Below, piece after piece: positions 22,876 through 33,200 of a stretch of DNA of 64,000 nt. The DNA comes from Nemertoderma westbladi (lineage: Eukaryota > Xenacoelomorpha > Nemertodermatida > Nemertodermatidae), in contig JAUCBJ010006999.1 of NCBI GenBank assembly GCA_032718475.1, positions 1 through 64,000 of the forward strand, written 5' to 3'. The notes beneath the pieces were generated by a model, which saw nothing but the letters and a program-made list of their open reading frames with translations, did not search any database and was not told the DNA's origin. Every line of letters starts with the position of its first letter. The first letter of the stretch is position 1. A program made the translations under genes and the position numbers.

Positions 22876-25800
22876 TTATCGCTTAGTAGATCGAGCCCTG
22901 CCGCGTCCTCGAAAACTGCGCACAGGTGACTTTGCTCGCGATATGGGACTAATGGGGCGAGTCACTGGTTTACTTGGGACGTTGAGAGACGGTGCAACTA
23001 TTTCCTCGCAAATTCGTCTATTTGGCATCCCAAAACCTCGACCAATTCCTCGTGACCGATCAGTTGTCGCTACAGTTGGTAGAACGTCTGGGAACGCGTG
23101 AGAAGCGGACGACGCAGACCCAAGAGTAGCTTGCGCCCCCTGTTGATCAGCTGGTGTATGTCCCGATCCTCCTACTGGTTCTCTTGGAAGTGATACCGTA
23201 TCCCGAGTAACTCGAATAGTCGGCTCAACTCCCTTGCGTTCTTCCACATTAATAATTTTCTTCAATTGTTGGCCCACCTTCTGGACCCGTATGATCCTAC
23301 CCTGCCCGTCCTCCCGAGGGTGACGTGCAGACGGCGCAACCGGAGTGGCTGGTATATTTGTCGCCTCTAGGACCTCTTCTTCCTCGAATACGCTCGCTCG
23401 TATACGTTTATGGTAAAACGCGGCTCGGTACGCCCATGCGACGGTTAACCAAGCTCCTTTATTCCGCTTTTCGGTTCGGAAACGATCAAATTCACCATAC
23501 GTGATACGATTTACGACTTTCTGAAAATTCCACGTGTTCTTGTTATCTGGGTGAATCTGTAACAGATACTCGCGCACTACTCGGAATCCGCTGTCGTGGG
23601 GCAAAATATCGACAACCTCGATAAGTTCGTCATATTGAGGCATAGCGGAGATGTATCCTTCCGACATCATCGTTTGAGGATTTACCGCCCAAAATCCGAG
23701 ATGCGCTCTCATCGGAAACCGTCTTCTCTGTGCCGATACATGTTCGTCGGCCAAATCTTCCCACTCATCAAATAACTTCCTCACGAGTTTAACAGATTCG
23801 TGTTCATAGGGTATGTCTCTTAGTTGGCATTCAGATGCTCGATGTCCCTTTATATTGCAGTAAGTACATTGAGCCATAAATCTCCAGCAAGTATAAAAGG
23901 TATGAGACCCTTGATCCCCACACCATCCACAGATTAGCTGAGTCGTAGTAATGTGCTTTCCACTGCACTTTGCCATATGATGTCCAGCGACGCCACATTT
24001 ACTACACATCGTATTGGCAGGGTACCACACTCGTTCGTATATAAGATCTCCAATCGGTCGAGCGCTTCCTCCCATACTATAATCGTAATCATCTGGGTCT
24101 ATGGGTTGGTAGGTTTCTGAAGGTTGTATGCAAACTATAGCATCTGTTGCTTCAAGTTGTCGAATCTCCGTCTGAGATTTCTTCGGGAGGTTCCTTTCTA
24201 TCTCAAGAAGTTCCTCTAAAGGATCGTCGGCGATCGTAGTAGTTACGTTGAAATCATCACCGAGGTGACCGATAGGCGCGCGCGTCTGCCGTGATTCATC
24301 CGTAATTTCCACAATACGTTCTCCTTCATAGGGTAACAATGTAAACATAGATGGTCTTTCGATAAGAGATCCCGCACAGCGAAGATACACGTCTCGAAAT
24401 ATGCTAAATCCTGCTCGAGTAAAGGCATTACACTGAGCGTCGGAGTTGTAGAAGGGTTCAAGGAATCGTCTAAACACGTCGGTACGAATTCTCCCTTCCA
24501 TGTAGAACGTATGATCTTCTCCGAGACAAAGTGGATGTCTTTTGAGAGTCCGAGACACAATGTCGGCGATTAGGCAAACATTCACTGACGACTCTATCGC
24601 TAAATAATATTGTAAGACCGCTCTTGGAGGTGACGTAATAGCCCAATACACGCATCCTCTCCATTTAAGCTGTGATTCAAACTCACTCATATCTGGAGTA
24701 TCACCTTCTCCATAAGTTTCAATATACTTGTTTCTTTTACCTTCCTTATAATCCCAATTGAATAACAGGTAGGAAATGTATCCAGTTCCAGTCTTCTGAG
24801 TATTATACTCACGAAAATATCCCTGTTCTATAGACCACAGAATAAGAGGTCGAGTGTCGACGTATGGTGTCGGTAGTCGGTCATCGCTGTCCGTCATGCC
24901 GGCGAAGTCGCTAATTAGATCCTCCCTTACTCCTGATCCAACCTTTACAACAGTTTTATCTAAAATCATGTTTCTTACCATCTTCGGTAACATTCTAGCG
25001 TCAATATTACAAGCTTGGTCCATCTTCTTTACTATATCGGTGATAAGATGGTGTCGCTTTGTATTCGCTGGAGGTATCGGCATTCGTTTGTCGCTCCTCT
25101 GTCTACTGAAAACGTGCAGGACTCCGTCCGCCGCTCTAATCTGTATAGTCTTAGAAGTCAAACTTTGCTGATGACTGCCGCCCTCGTTATCGTAAAACAT
25201 ATAACCGTTTTCCTGAAACGATCTAAACGTCCTAGTCCATTCATCCAATAATTCTTCCGAAGGTTGCCAAATCTTCTCTATATCCTTATCCTCATCGAAA
25301 CGAATAACCTTACCTCGCCAATCTGCGGCAATATCCGTATCCGACTCGAAGGTTCCGATTCCAATCCATAAACGAATCGTCTTGGTTAGATATCCTTTCA
25401 GATTACTCGGAGCTATGTCGGCACCAGCTCTATCCAGTTCCTTAAAATCTTGGATATGAGGTGGAACGTTGTTCACGACCTTTTGAGTAATATGTCTACG
25501 TAAATCATATATCTTACTCATATCGCTGAAAACAACTGCAGGAAGAAACTCCAAGTTTGAAATGATTTCTGGATGATCCACGATGGGTATTTCGTACGTC
25601 GTATCCTGTCGGACTGGTATACTAATAGGAAAGTTGAGTGTCGTACTCAATGGTTTCGTAGCTGAAGTACTATACGGTTGCATTTCCCTTGGCCTCTCCG
25701 GGGATGCAATCTGTAGTCTCTGAATAACGTTTTGAGCGAAGTTTATGCTCTCGAAAACTTCCGGTGTCATCTCCTTAGCTGAAGTTTGATCGTGTGACGT

Positions 25801-26601
25801 CCAATGGCAAGGTAGGCTCGCGAGTCTTCCACCCCATTCTTCCATCTCACCTTTCTCGAAAGCCTTGTAGGCTCTGTATAGGCTAAGAGCTTCTTTCTTT
25901 TCGCGGGTTGACTGATTCGCCTCGTCCAGCGTAAGTTCAAATACATCGGGTTCAACGACCTTAGGTGGGTAAATGACAGTTTCTCCCGCCTTTGGTCCGG
26001 TCATAGCAAATGAATGATATGGATTCGATAAAGGATACCCTCCTTCCTGGTAGCGTAGTTGTTGATGATTCGAACACCTCGCCAATATCGGTTCGGGATT
26101 TTCCTTATTCAAACGCATCGGAATCGCATTTCGTTGTTCGCGCATACAAGAACCGCATTGATAATAAAGTTTATAAACTGAAAATGCTTCCTTGGTTTCT
26201 CTATCGTCCCCTCGAGTTCGTCTGTAAAGATGCATTCCATCGAATTCATCGCGTACCGCAGGCATAGGTTCGTGCGCCTTTAGGTATTGCATGGTATGAT
26301 ACAAACGACTAATTTCAGTATCGGGGTCTTCGCTAATGTCTCCCGTATCACACAAAGCATCGTACGGGTAAAGTTCGTTGAATGTTTGGCGCAAACTTTC
26401 GATTCTTTCGTTCAATGCGTTTTGCCTTCTCTTTAATACATTCGAGTCATATTTAGTTCTCGCGAGTTTCGCTGTACTTTCCGATAATTCTTTTATACCA
26501 AATATAGTGTAATCCTTGGCTCCAAATCTTTCGAATGGCGCTGCTGCCTCCTCTTGGATATCATATCCCCATCTCGGCTCTCCTTGTATCCCTTTCTCCA
26601 T
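22876..26601 (-). CDS. ORF2 of the giant element: unknown 1,241-residue protein with three zinc knuckles
   Basis: I do not recognise this protein family. The frame is uninterrupted from the ATG at 26,601. Visible features: a CGSC pair with a later Cys (about residues 149-175), a long apparently globular middle without RT, protease or integrase motifs, then three knuckles at about residues 865-925: CSKCGVAGHHMAKC (C-x2-C-x4-H-x4-C), CGWCGDQGSHTFYTC (C-x2-C-x5-H-x4-C) and CTYCNIKGHRASEC (C-x2-C-x4-H-x4-C). The last 25 residues are basic and Arg/Gly-rich. The knuckles and basic tail suggest nucleic-acid binding, perhaps a second nucleocapsid-like or RNA-packaging protein; that is inference. It sits 657 bases downstream of ORF1, where an env gene would lie in a retrovirus-like element, but no signal peptide or membrane segment is evident. 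Expression may need splicing or a second promoter. Confidence 0.8.
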   Translation of the reverse strand: MEKGIQGEPRWGYDIQEEAAAPFERFGAKDYTIFGIKELSESTAKLARTKYDSNVLKRRQNALNERIESLRQTFNELYPYDALCDTGDISEDPDTEISRLYHTMQYLKAHEPMPAVRDEFDGMHLYRRTRGDDRETKEAFSVYKLYYQCGSCMREQRNAIPMRLNKENPEPILARCSNHQQLRYQEGGYPLSNPYHSFAMTGPKAGETVIYPPKVVEPDVFELTLDEANQSTREKKEALSLYRAYKAFEKGEMEEWGGRLASLPCHWTSHDQTSAKEMTPEVFESINFAQNVIQRLQIASPERPREMQPYSTSATKPLSTTLNFPISIPVRQDTTYEIPIVDHPEIISNLEFLPAVVFSDMSKIYDLRRHITQKVVNNVPPHIQDFKELDRAGADIAPSNLKGYLTKTIRLWIGIGTFESDTDIAADWRGKVIRFDEDKDIEKIWQPSEELLDEWTRTFRSFQENGYMFYDNEGGSHQQSLTSKTIQIRAADGVLHVFSRQRSDKRMPIPPANTKRHHLITDIVKKMDQACNIDARMLPKMVRNMILDKTVVKVGSGVREDLISDFAGMTDSDDRLPTPYVDTRPLILWSIEQGYFREYNTQKTGTGYISYLLFNWDYKEGKRNKYIETYGEGDTPDMSEFESQLKWRGCVYWAITSPPRAVLQYYLAIESSVNVCLIADIVSRTLKRHPLCLGEDHTFYMEGRIRTDVFRRFLEPFYNSDAQCNAFTRAGFSIFRDVYLRCAGSLIERPSMFTLLPYEGERIVEITDESRQTRAPIGHLGDDFNVTTTIADDPLEELLEIERNLPKKSQTEIRQLEATDAIVCIQPSETYQPIDPDDYDYSMGGSARPIGDLIYERVWYPANTMCSKCGVAGHHMAKCSGKHITTTQLICGWCGDQGSHTFYTCWRFMAQCTYCNIKGHRASECQLRDIPYEHESVKLVRKLFDEWEDLADEHVSAQRRRFPMRAHLGFWAVNPQTMMSEGYISAMPQYDELIEVVDILPHDSGFRVVREYLLQIHPDNKNTWNFQKVVNRITYGEFDRFRTEKRNKGAWLTVAWAYRAAFYHKRIRASVFEEEEVLEATNIPATPVAPSARHPREDGQGRIIRVQKVGQQLKKIINVEERKGVEPTIRVTRDTVSLPREPVGGSGHTPADQQGAQATLGSASSASHAFPDVLPTVATTDRSRGIGRGFGMPNRRICEEIVAPSLNVPSKPVTRPISPISRAKSPVRSFRGRGRARSTKR

Positions 26602-27258
26602 AATTAGGGTGTAGTTACATAATCATTACTACTAGAGGGAATACAACAGAGTTTGTAGTTAGTTGTGAGGAGACGTGAGAGTTTCGTCTGCCCTTTGGGC
26701 TCGACAACGCTCTAACCTCCTACCCATAGCCTAAGATCTAGGGTTTCTTTAATGACACGCTGCTTCTTATCTAAAATTTTTTGCCGAAGTAAAAACGAAT
26801 TTGGGCTAAACTGGCCGTGAGTCTAAAATACTCACCTTTTGATCCCAAACTATTATCAGAAAATAAGCAGTCAAGAATTAGTAATAAATATAGGGGAGTC
26901 TATTTTGACGTAACTTATTGAAACAAGACCGTGTAAAATTTAATTAAAATTTTAAGAAAGGCTCGCAAGTCTTCCTCTCTTGTTTCTCTAATTTTAAGTT
27001 CCACCCGACTGTACCCTGAAATCTATTCACTGGAGAAATTTTTAAAAATTTTTAAATCCAAATGGATTGTCTAAAATTTCGAAAATGTCTCAATATTGTG
27101 AGTTCCAAGTAGAATTCCATTTCTTATACCTACAAATCCCGCTCCTATGTGACACATAAGGGTACCACCCTCAATGTTCACATATAAAGACAATGGAATT
27201 CTACCGCTGTCCTTACTACGGTGTACAGGTACGTGGAAATCTATTTGTAAACTCCTAA
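26602..27258 (-). other. Gap between ORF1 and ORF2 of the giant element
   Basis: There is no open frame of note. One copy of the 20-bp motif lies at 26,956-26,975. The element sense strand could hold a splice acceptor for an ORF2 message, but I cannot single one out. Confidence 0.5.
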
Positions 27259-30200
27259 TTATTTACTAGTATTAGGTGGAGATTTGTAATCTCCAGACTC
27301 GTTACGAGTCTCTTCGAGGAGTACGAGACGTTGAGTCGGTCTGTCTACTGTACGACCGTCAATTGTCCGTACCGTCACAGTTCTTGTCACTCCATCCATA
27401 GATGGATGTGTGGCTAAAATGACACCTGTTATCCAGAAGCGTCTTTTCAGATTCACTTCTGCCAACAGCACGTGATCTCCCGGCTTTAATGCACGGGTGT
27501 TATTGTACCATGTTGTTCTGGCAGAAATAGAGGGCAAATAATGGTTTTGCCATATTTCCCAGAATTTGTTAGCCAGTAGTTGCGTGATTTTCCACGCTTT
27601 TCTACCGTAGCTATCGCTTTCCATTGGAATGGAAAGCGGCGTCAAAGTCGTCGGTGCCTGCATTAGCAGGTGTGCCGGTGTCAAAGCAAACTGGGATTGT
27701 TTGTCATCGGGTACTAATACTATTGGTCTAGTATTTAGTATTGCCTCGATTTCAACAAACAATGTTGTCAGTTGGTCGTCTGTTAATATGTGGTTTACTG
27801 GAATGACCTTTGCCATGGCTGTCTTTATAGATCTAATCAGTCTCTCCCAGACTCCGCCTCTCCAAGGACTATCTGGAGGATTGAACTTCCAAACAATCTT
27901 GTGAGGTTGCAGTTCGTTCGAGATTTGATCATGATCTAATTTCTTAAAGGCTCTAGCAATCTCATTCCGAGCACCAACAAAGTTTGTCCCTTGGTCTGAG
28001 TACAAGCATTTTACTAGTCCGCGTCTGGCGATAAATCGCCGTAGTGCTAGTATAAACGCGTTGGTGGAAAGATCCATCACACGTTCAATGTGAACTGCCC
28101 TACTGGACATACATGTGAAAATCAGTCCCCAGCGTTTTACTAGTATACGTCCACGTTTGGTATGTATGGGACCAAAGCAATCAATTCCAGTCTCTGTAAA
28201 AGGTGGTCTGAATGCTTGAAGTCGTGCTTGTGGTAGTTCACTCATTTCTTGGGTACCTATTCTAGAATGTACCTTTTTACAAATAATACACGTACGTGTC
28301 ACTGAACTTAATGCTTTACTGGGTCTAATTAATACAAATCTAGTACGTAAGTAGGAAAGACAGTGGTGTCTTCCAGCGTGTTTCAGATGTAAATGTGCGT
28401 CCAGTATCATTGCACGTTGTAGTTCGTGATGTTGCGGTATTATTATTGGGTACCTAAAGTTTGTGTTAAAGTCAATGTTTTGAAGCCGAGATTTATGACA
28501 AATTAAGCCATTATAAATTATCGGACTCCAACTCAGTATCGGTGACGACTTGATTGGTTGACCTTGACTTATAGATGTGAATTCGCGCGCGAAATATCGC
28601 AGTTGATAATGGCGAATTAATTGAATCTCACACCTTTCAATCTCAGCCAATGTAAGTCGACGTGTAAAGTCACGTTTGCCTTTAACGTATTGTACAAAAC
28701 GTACAATCCACGCTAATTTTCGGCAAGCGTTTGACCAAGAATCTGTTAAGTTTACAATACGGTCGACGTAAGTATTTGTGACGTCATCAGGTAAGTCAAT
28801 GGAGAACTTGGAAGGTTTTGAATTACTAGAAGGGCCCACGGGTCCGCCGGTAAGTATTCCCTTGTTGACTGTTGATCCGTCCGGGTCTACAAGTAATTTG
28901 TCCTTCTTTGTCTTCTTACCTTGATTGTCGGTACTTTGTAAGTCGATCGCTAATGGTGGTTTGAACTCTATGGGGTCAGCAGGTTTCGGTAAACTTATTT
29001 TCCTGCCGACATTAATCCCAGGTTTCGACATAGGTTGCAAGTTCGGTATGTCTCTTGAGCGCAAAGTAACACCTGTATTTACATTAGCGTAGGTACTACC
29101 CACATCTGTAATACATGAGGTTTCACCGTGCTTATGGTTGCTCAAGTGTGTCAAAATTGGTAGTTTGTCAATACAAGGCCGCTCCAATAGGGAAACTGCG
29201 GCTTTATTGTTAGTCAATACATTACTAGTGTCTAGTCGACTGTCTAGTAGTGTGTCTGGCGATACGTCTGGTAACGTATCTGGTTGTTTGTCAATAGAAG
29301 GCCGCTCCAATAGGGAAACTGCGGCTTTACTGTTTGTCAGTGCGTTACTAACGTCTGGTGGAACATTTTGTGATATGTCTGGCAAAATGTCTGGTTGACT
29401 GTCTAGTAACGTGTCTGGTTGACCGTCTGGCGATATGTCTGGTTGACCGTCTGGCGATATGTCTGGTGTAGAAAGGCTCGCAAGTCTTCCTCTCTTGACC
29501 TTTGAAGTTATATCTTTCCATTTCGCCTTCGGTTTTTTCTTGAGTTTTGCCGCCGTCGTCCTTTTCTTTGTATCGACGGGCATTGTTGGTGTCGTTGGGG
29601 TAGGTAGACTCGCAAGCCTATCATCTGTCGTCGATGGAATCTCTAGCTGACTCGTCTTCTCCCCAAGTTCTAAACTCACCTTGTGGATTAGCTGCTCCTT
29701 GTGACTTATCATACTAGTTACACGTCTGTTATGTTTTGTATGTAAGGTAGTATGGTCCACGTCGTGTGAAAAGGAATGAATTGAAGTTATAGTTAATAAA
29801 CTACATGTACTCTGTACATCGTCTTCCTCGTCACTTACGTCTAGTGTGCGCACAGGCGCTCGAGTATACCACCCTATCGGCGTTCTGCAGGCGTATGCGT
29901 TTCCTGCTACAACTGCCGATGGTCTGGTTTCCCACACCTGATGTAGGTTGAATTGGTCCGTCCCGATCAGCATTGCTACCGATCTATAATTGGCAGGACA
30001 TTCGGGTACACCAAGGTGTCTGAAATACTTACGGTCCTCTAAAGATTGTGCCGGCACTGGACCTAGTAGGTTACTAAAGTCCTTCGTGGCCGCAAAGGTT
30101 AGATCTCTAAAGGGCAACAAAGACCTCTCCCTCTCGCTGTGTTGCGATCTTGGAAGAAGAGAGTCTAAGTCCAACTTAACTCGTGTCACTGGTATTGCAC

Positions 30201-33200
30201 GCTGTCCGTGCATACTACTTACTGTATAACTGACGTGTTTACCTTGTCTAAGATCTGTTACGACGTCAGCTATCTTTTCATCTACGTAACTGTGAGATGA
30301 GGCTGAGTCTAGAATCGCGTAAATCCACTTACTTCCTTTTGTGCCAGTAACTTTAATCGGGATTACACTGAATCCCTTCAGTTGGTCAGTGGTCAGGAGC
30401 GCGATTGACGGTTGTTCGTCTCCATTAGAATATTCGTCGTCTTCTGATTCTTCGTCCGACGATCCGGATTGTTCTGAAAAGCAATCCTCTATATGGGTCA
30501 CGAAAGTCGGAGTCGTTTTCGATTCCCGTTTTCGGTAAGCCGCATCACATCTCGCTGCTGCTTCCGGGTGTTCCCTGGCGAAGCGTTTCGTCGGCGTGTG
30601 GCTGTCTGTGTGGAGCAGACCGTCGTGGTTGCGTCCACAGGATGGACAAGTGTCAGTATTTGGGCAATCCTTGCGCACGTGTCCGTGTCGCGTACACCGC
30701 CAACAAGAGTCCAGTGGCCGTATCTGCAGCCGTCGTTCTTCTGAGTTCAACTCGCGAAATTGTCGACAACCTCGTAACTTGTGACCAATATACCGCTTAC
30801 CCAAATGTTCGCAGTATTGGCATCCGTTGAAGTCGGCGCTGAGTTGCTGTCTCGTCTGTTTCGTTCCAATGGGCGCAGATACTCTATTGCCGTCTGAGAA
30901 TTGTCGTGATTCCGTCGGTGTGGCGTAAGTGGCCGTCTTTGTGGATGTTGTCTGGGGTTTTTGTCGGTTTGAAGAGGATGGCAGTGTGATCCCTTCTGCC
31001 ACGATGTGCTGGTCGGTATAGTTAGATCGAGTCTCTACTACCGCCTCCCTGGATATTAAAAGGTACACATCTTCTAATTTCAGGAATCCTCCTCGCTCCT
31101 CTCGCTGATATTCGACCTTCCTCCACTCCCGACGAAGTCGATGGTGGAGTCGTCCTATTATCTTTAATAGGACTGTAGGTGTATTCCCGTAATCAAGTTG
31201 TCCAATTGATCTTAAGGTAGTGATAGCGTTCTTAATCTCGTCGGCCAGTTTTAGTAAGTCGACAGGTTTAGTAATAGCCCCTCCCTTACAGAGTTCTTCT
31301 ATTACTGACCTGGCCATACTCACTGTACCTCCGTATATCGAAGTCAAACGATCGTACGCTAGTTCGAAAGCGTCCGGTACACCGACGAAGGTCTCCGCCA
31401 AACGTTTAGGTTCTCCTGACAACGTTTGGAGCAAGTAATTGAACTTCTCTCGTGATGTAAAGGCGCACACGGCGATCTGGGATTCGATATAGTCTACGAA
31501 GGTATGCCAGTGTTTTGAGCTACCGGAGAACTTCGGTGGTTGTTGTACCGGCAATCCCTGTCTGGCTGCGAATTTCGCTATCTCCTCGGCAACGTTCAGA
31601 GTTTCGCGTCCTTGGTTGGTAACCTGGTTGATGTTCTCCCTTCTAGGCGCTTTTCCCTGATACGATGTGGGGTTTGAAGGTACCGGTCTTTGTGGTCCCT
31701 TCGGGTGTCTATTGTGTTCGAATTCGGAATTTCTCGAACTGTCGGTGTAACCTTCCTCCAGACGTTCCTCGATCTGAGCCAACTTATTGACAACTGGTCG
31801 CAGAATGTCGGCGAACTGTTGTGTACTAATTGCGTCCGTTGGTTGTAACGCCTTCTGTGTTGGTGTATTCTGTGGAGGATTGTCTGCAAAGGAGTTGTCT
31901 GAACGCTCGCGTTTATATTCATCGGCCGCTCCTGTTCTAAATACCTCGCGTTTCGGGTAATCCGATTCGCTCGAAGTACTACTATCATCTGGATATGGTG
32001 GTCGACGTGCTCGCGTCCGTTGCGTCGTTCGAATTCTAACGGCTCGTTTCGGAACATCGTCCACTGATCTCCGTTGTTCGGTAGGCTCACAAGTCTTCCT
32101 CGAAGTCGTAGATTGCGATGTAAACTGGTTGAATGGTCGCGTCTCCACTGTTCTCCGTTGTTCGGTAGGCTCACAAGTCTTCCTCGAAGTCGTAGATTGC
32201 GATGTAAATTGGTTGAACGGTCGCGTCTCCACTGTTCTCCGTTGTTCGGTAGGCTCACAAGTCTTCCTCGAAGTCGTAGATTGCGATGTAAATTGGTTGA
32301 ACGGTGGGCGAATGACAGCATTTGAATCCAAAGGCCTTGTTGGTCGAAACGTCATTGGGTAAGCGTAATGTGTAACGGGTTTTGGCGTCAAAGGTGGACT
32401 CACCTGTTTAGTCGTCAGTAGCGCAGGTCCGGTCAATAAACTACTACGATCTGTAATCGGTGGGTTACTTACCTTGACTCTCGGAATAGGCGACGACGTT
32501 GCTCTTGGCGGTATAAACTCGTTCGGAATAACAAACCTGTGTTCCGTCGCACCATGGATAGGAGAAATATCACTACTACCCGCAATCGAAACAGGTTCCT
32601 TAGTCGTAACCGGTGCAAACATATGAGTTACCTGTGGGAATCGTTGACACACGTCTTTTACTAATTGTCGTTCCCGTCCGGGTGCTCCTACGCTTCCTTC
32701 CTTCTTTCGTTCCTGAATTTGGCGATGTCTTACCTCTAACTGGTCTAGATCGTGTCCATCTCGAGATCTCATCGATCGATCGCGGGCTTGTAGATCCAGA
32801 TCTTCCTTCGCGTTGGCTAATTCTCTCGCCTTCTTTCCGAGTTCGAAATGAAGTTTAACTTCCTTCTCGCGTTGTTCCGTCTGTTGTTGTTGCGCCTCGA
32901 GCTCCGCTTGTCTTATCGCTGATTGAGCCTTTATTTGCCGTTTTTTCATTTCAGCTCTTGCCTCCGAAACTCGCTTGTGTTCTTCCAACTCCGCTGCTCG
33001 TCGCTCTAGTTCCGCTGTTGCTGCTCGTCGCTCCGACTCCGCTGCTGCTGCTTGTCGTTCTAACTCAGCTGCTGCCGCTTGTTGCGCTAACTCAGCTGTC
33101 GCTGTTCGCTGTGCTATTTCTAGCTCCAACCTTTCCATCTCAGCTGCTTCCAACTCGGCTTGTTCTTGCAGATGAGAGATTCTTGCAACATTCGCAACGC

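Noticed and set aside
25767-26267. Short ORFs on both strands inside ORF2
   Set aside because: Shadows of the 1,241-codon frame.
31596-32321. 241-codon minus-strand ORF overlapping ORF1
   Set aside because: It is an out-of-frame shadow of ORF1; its threefold repeat is the DNA repeat read in another frame.
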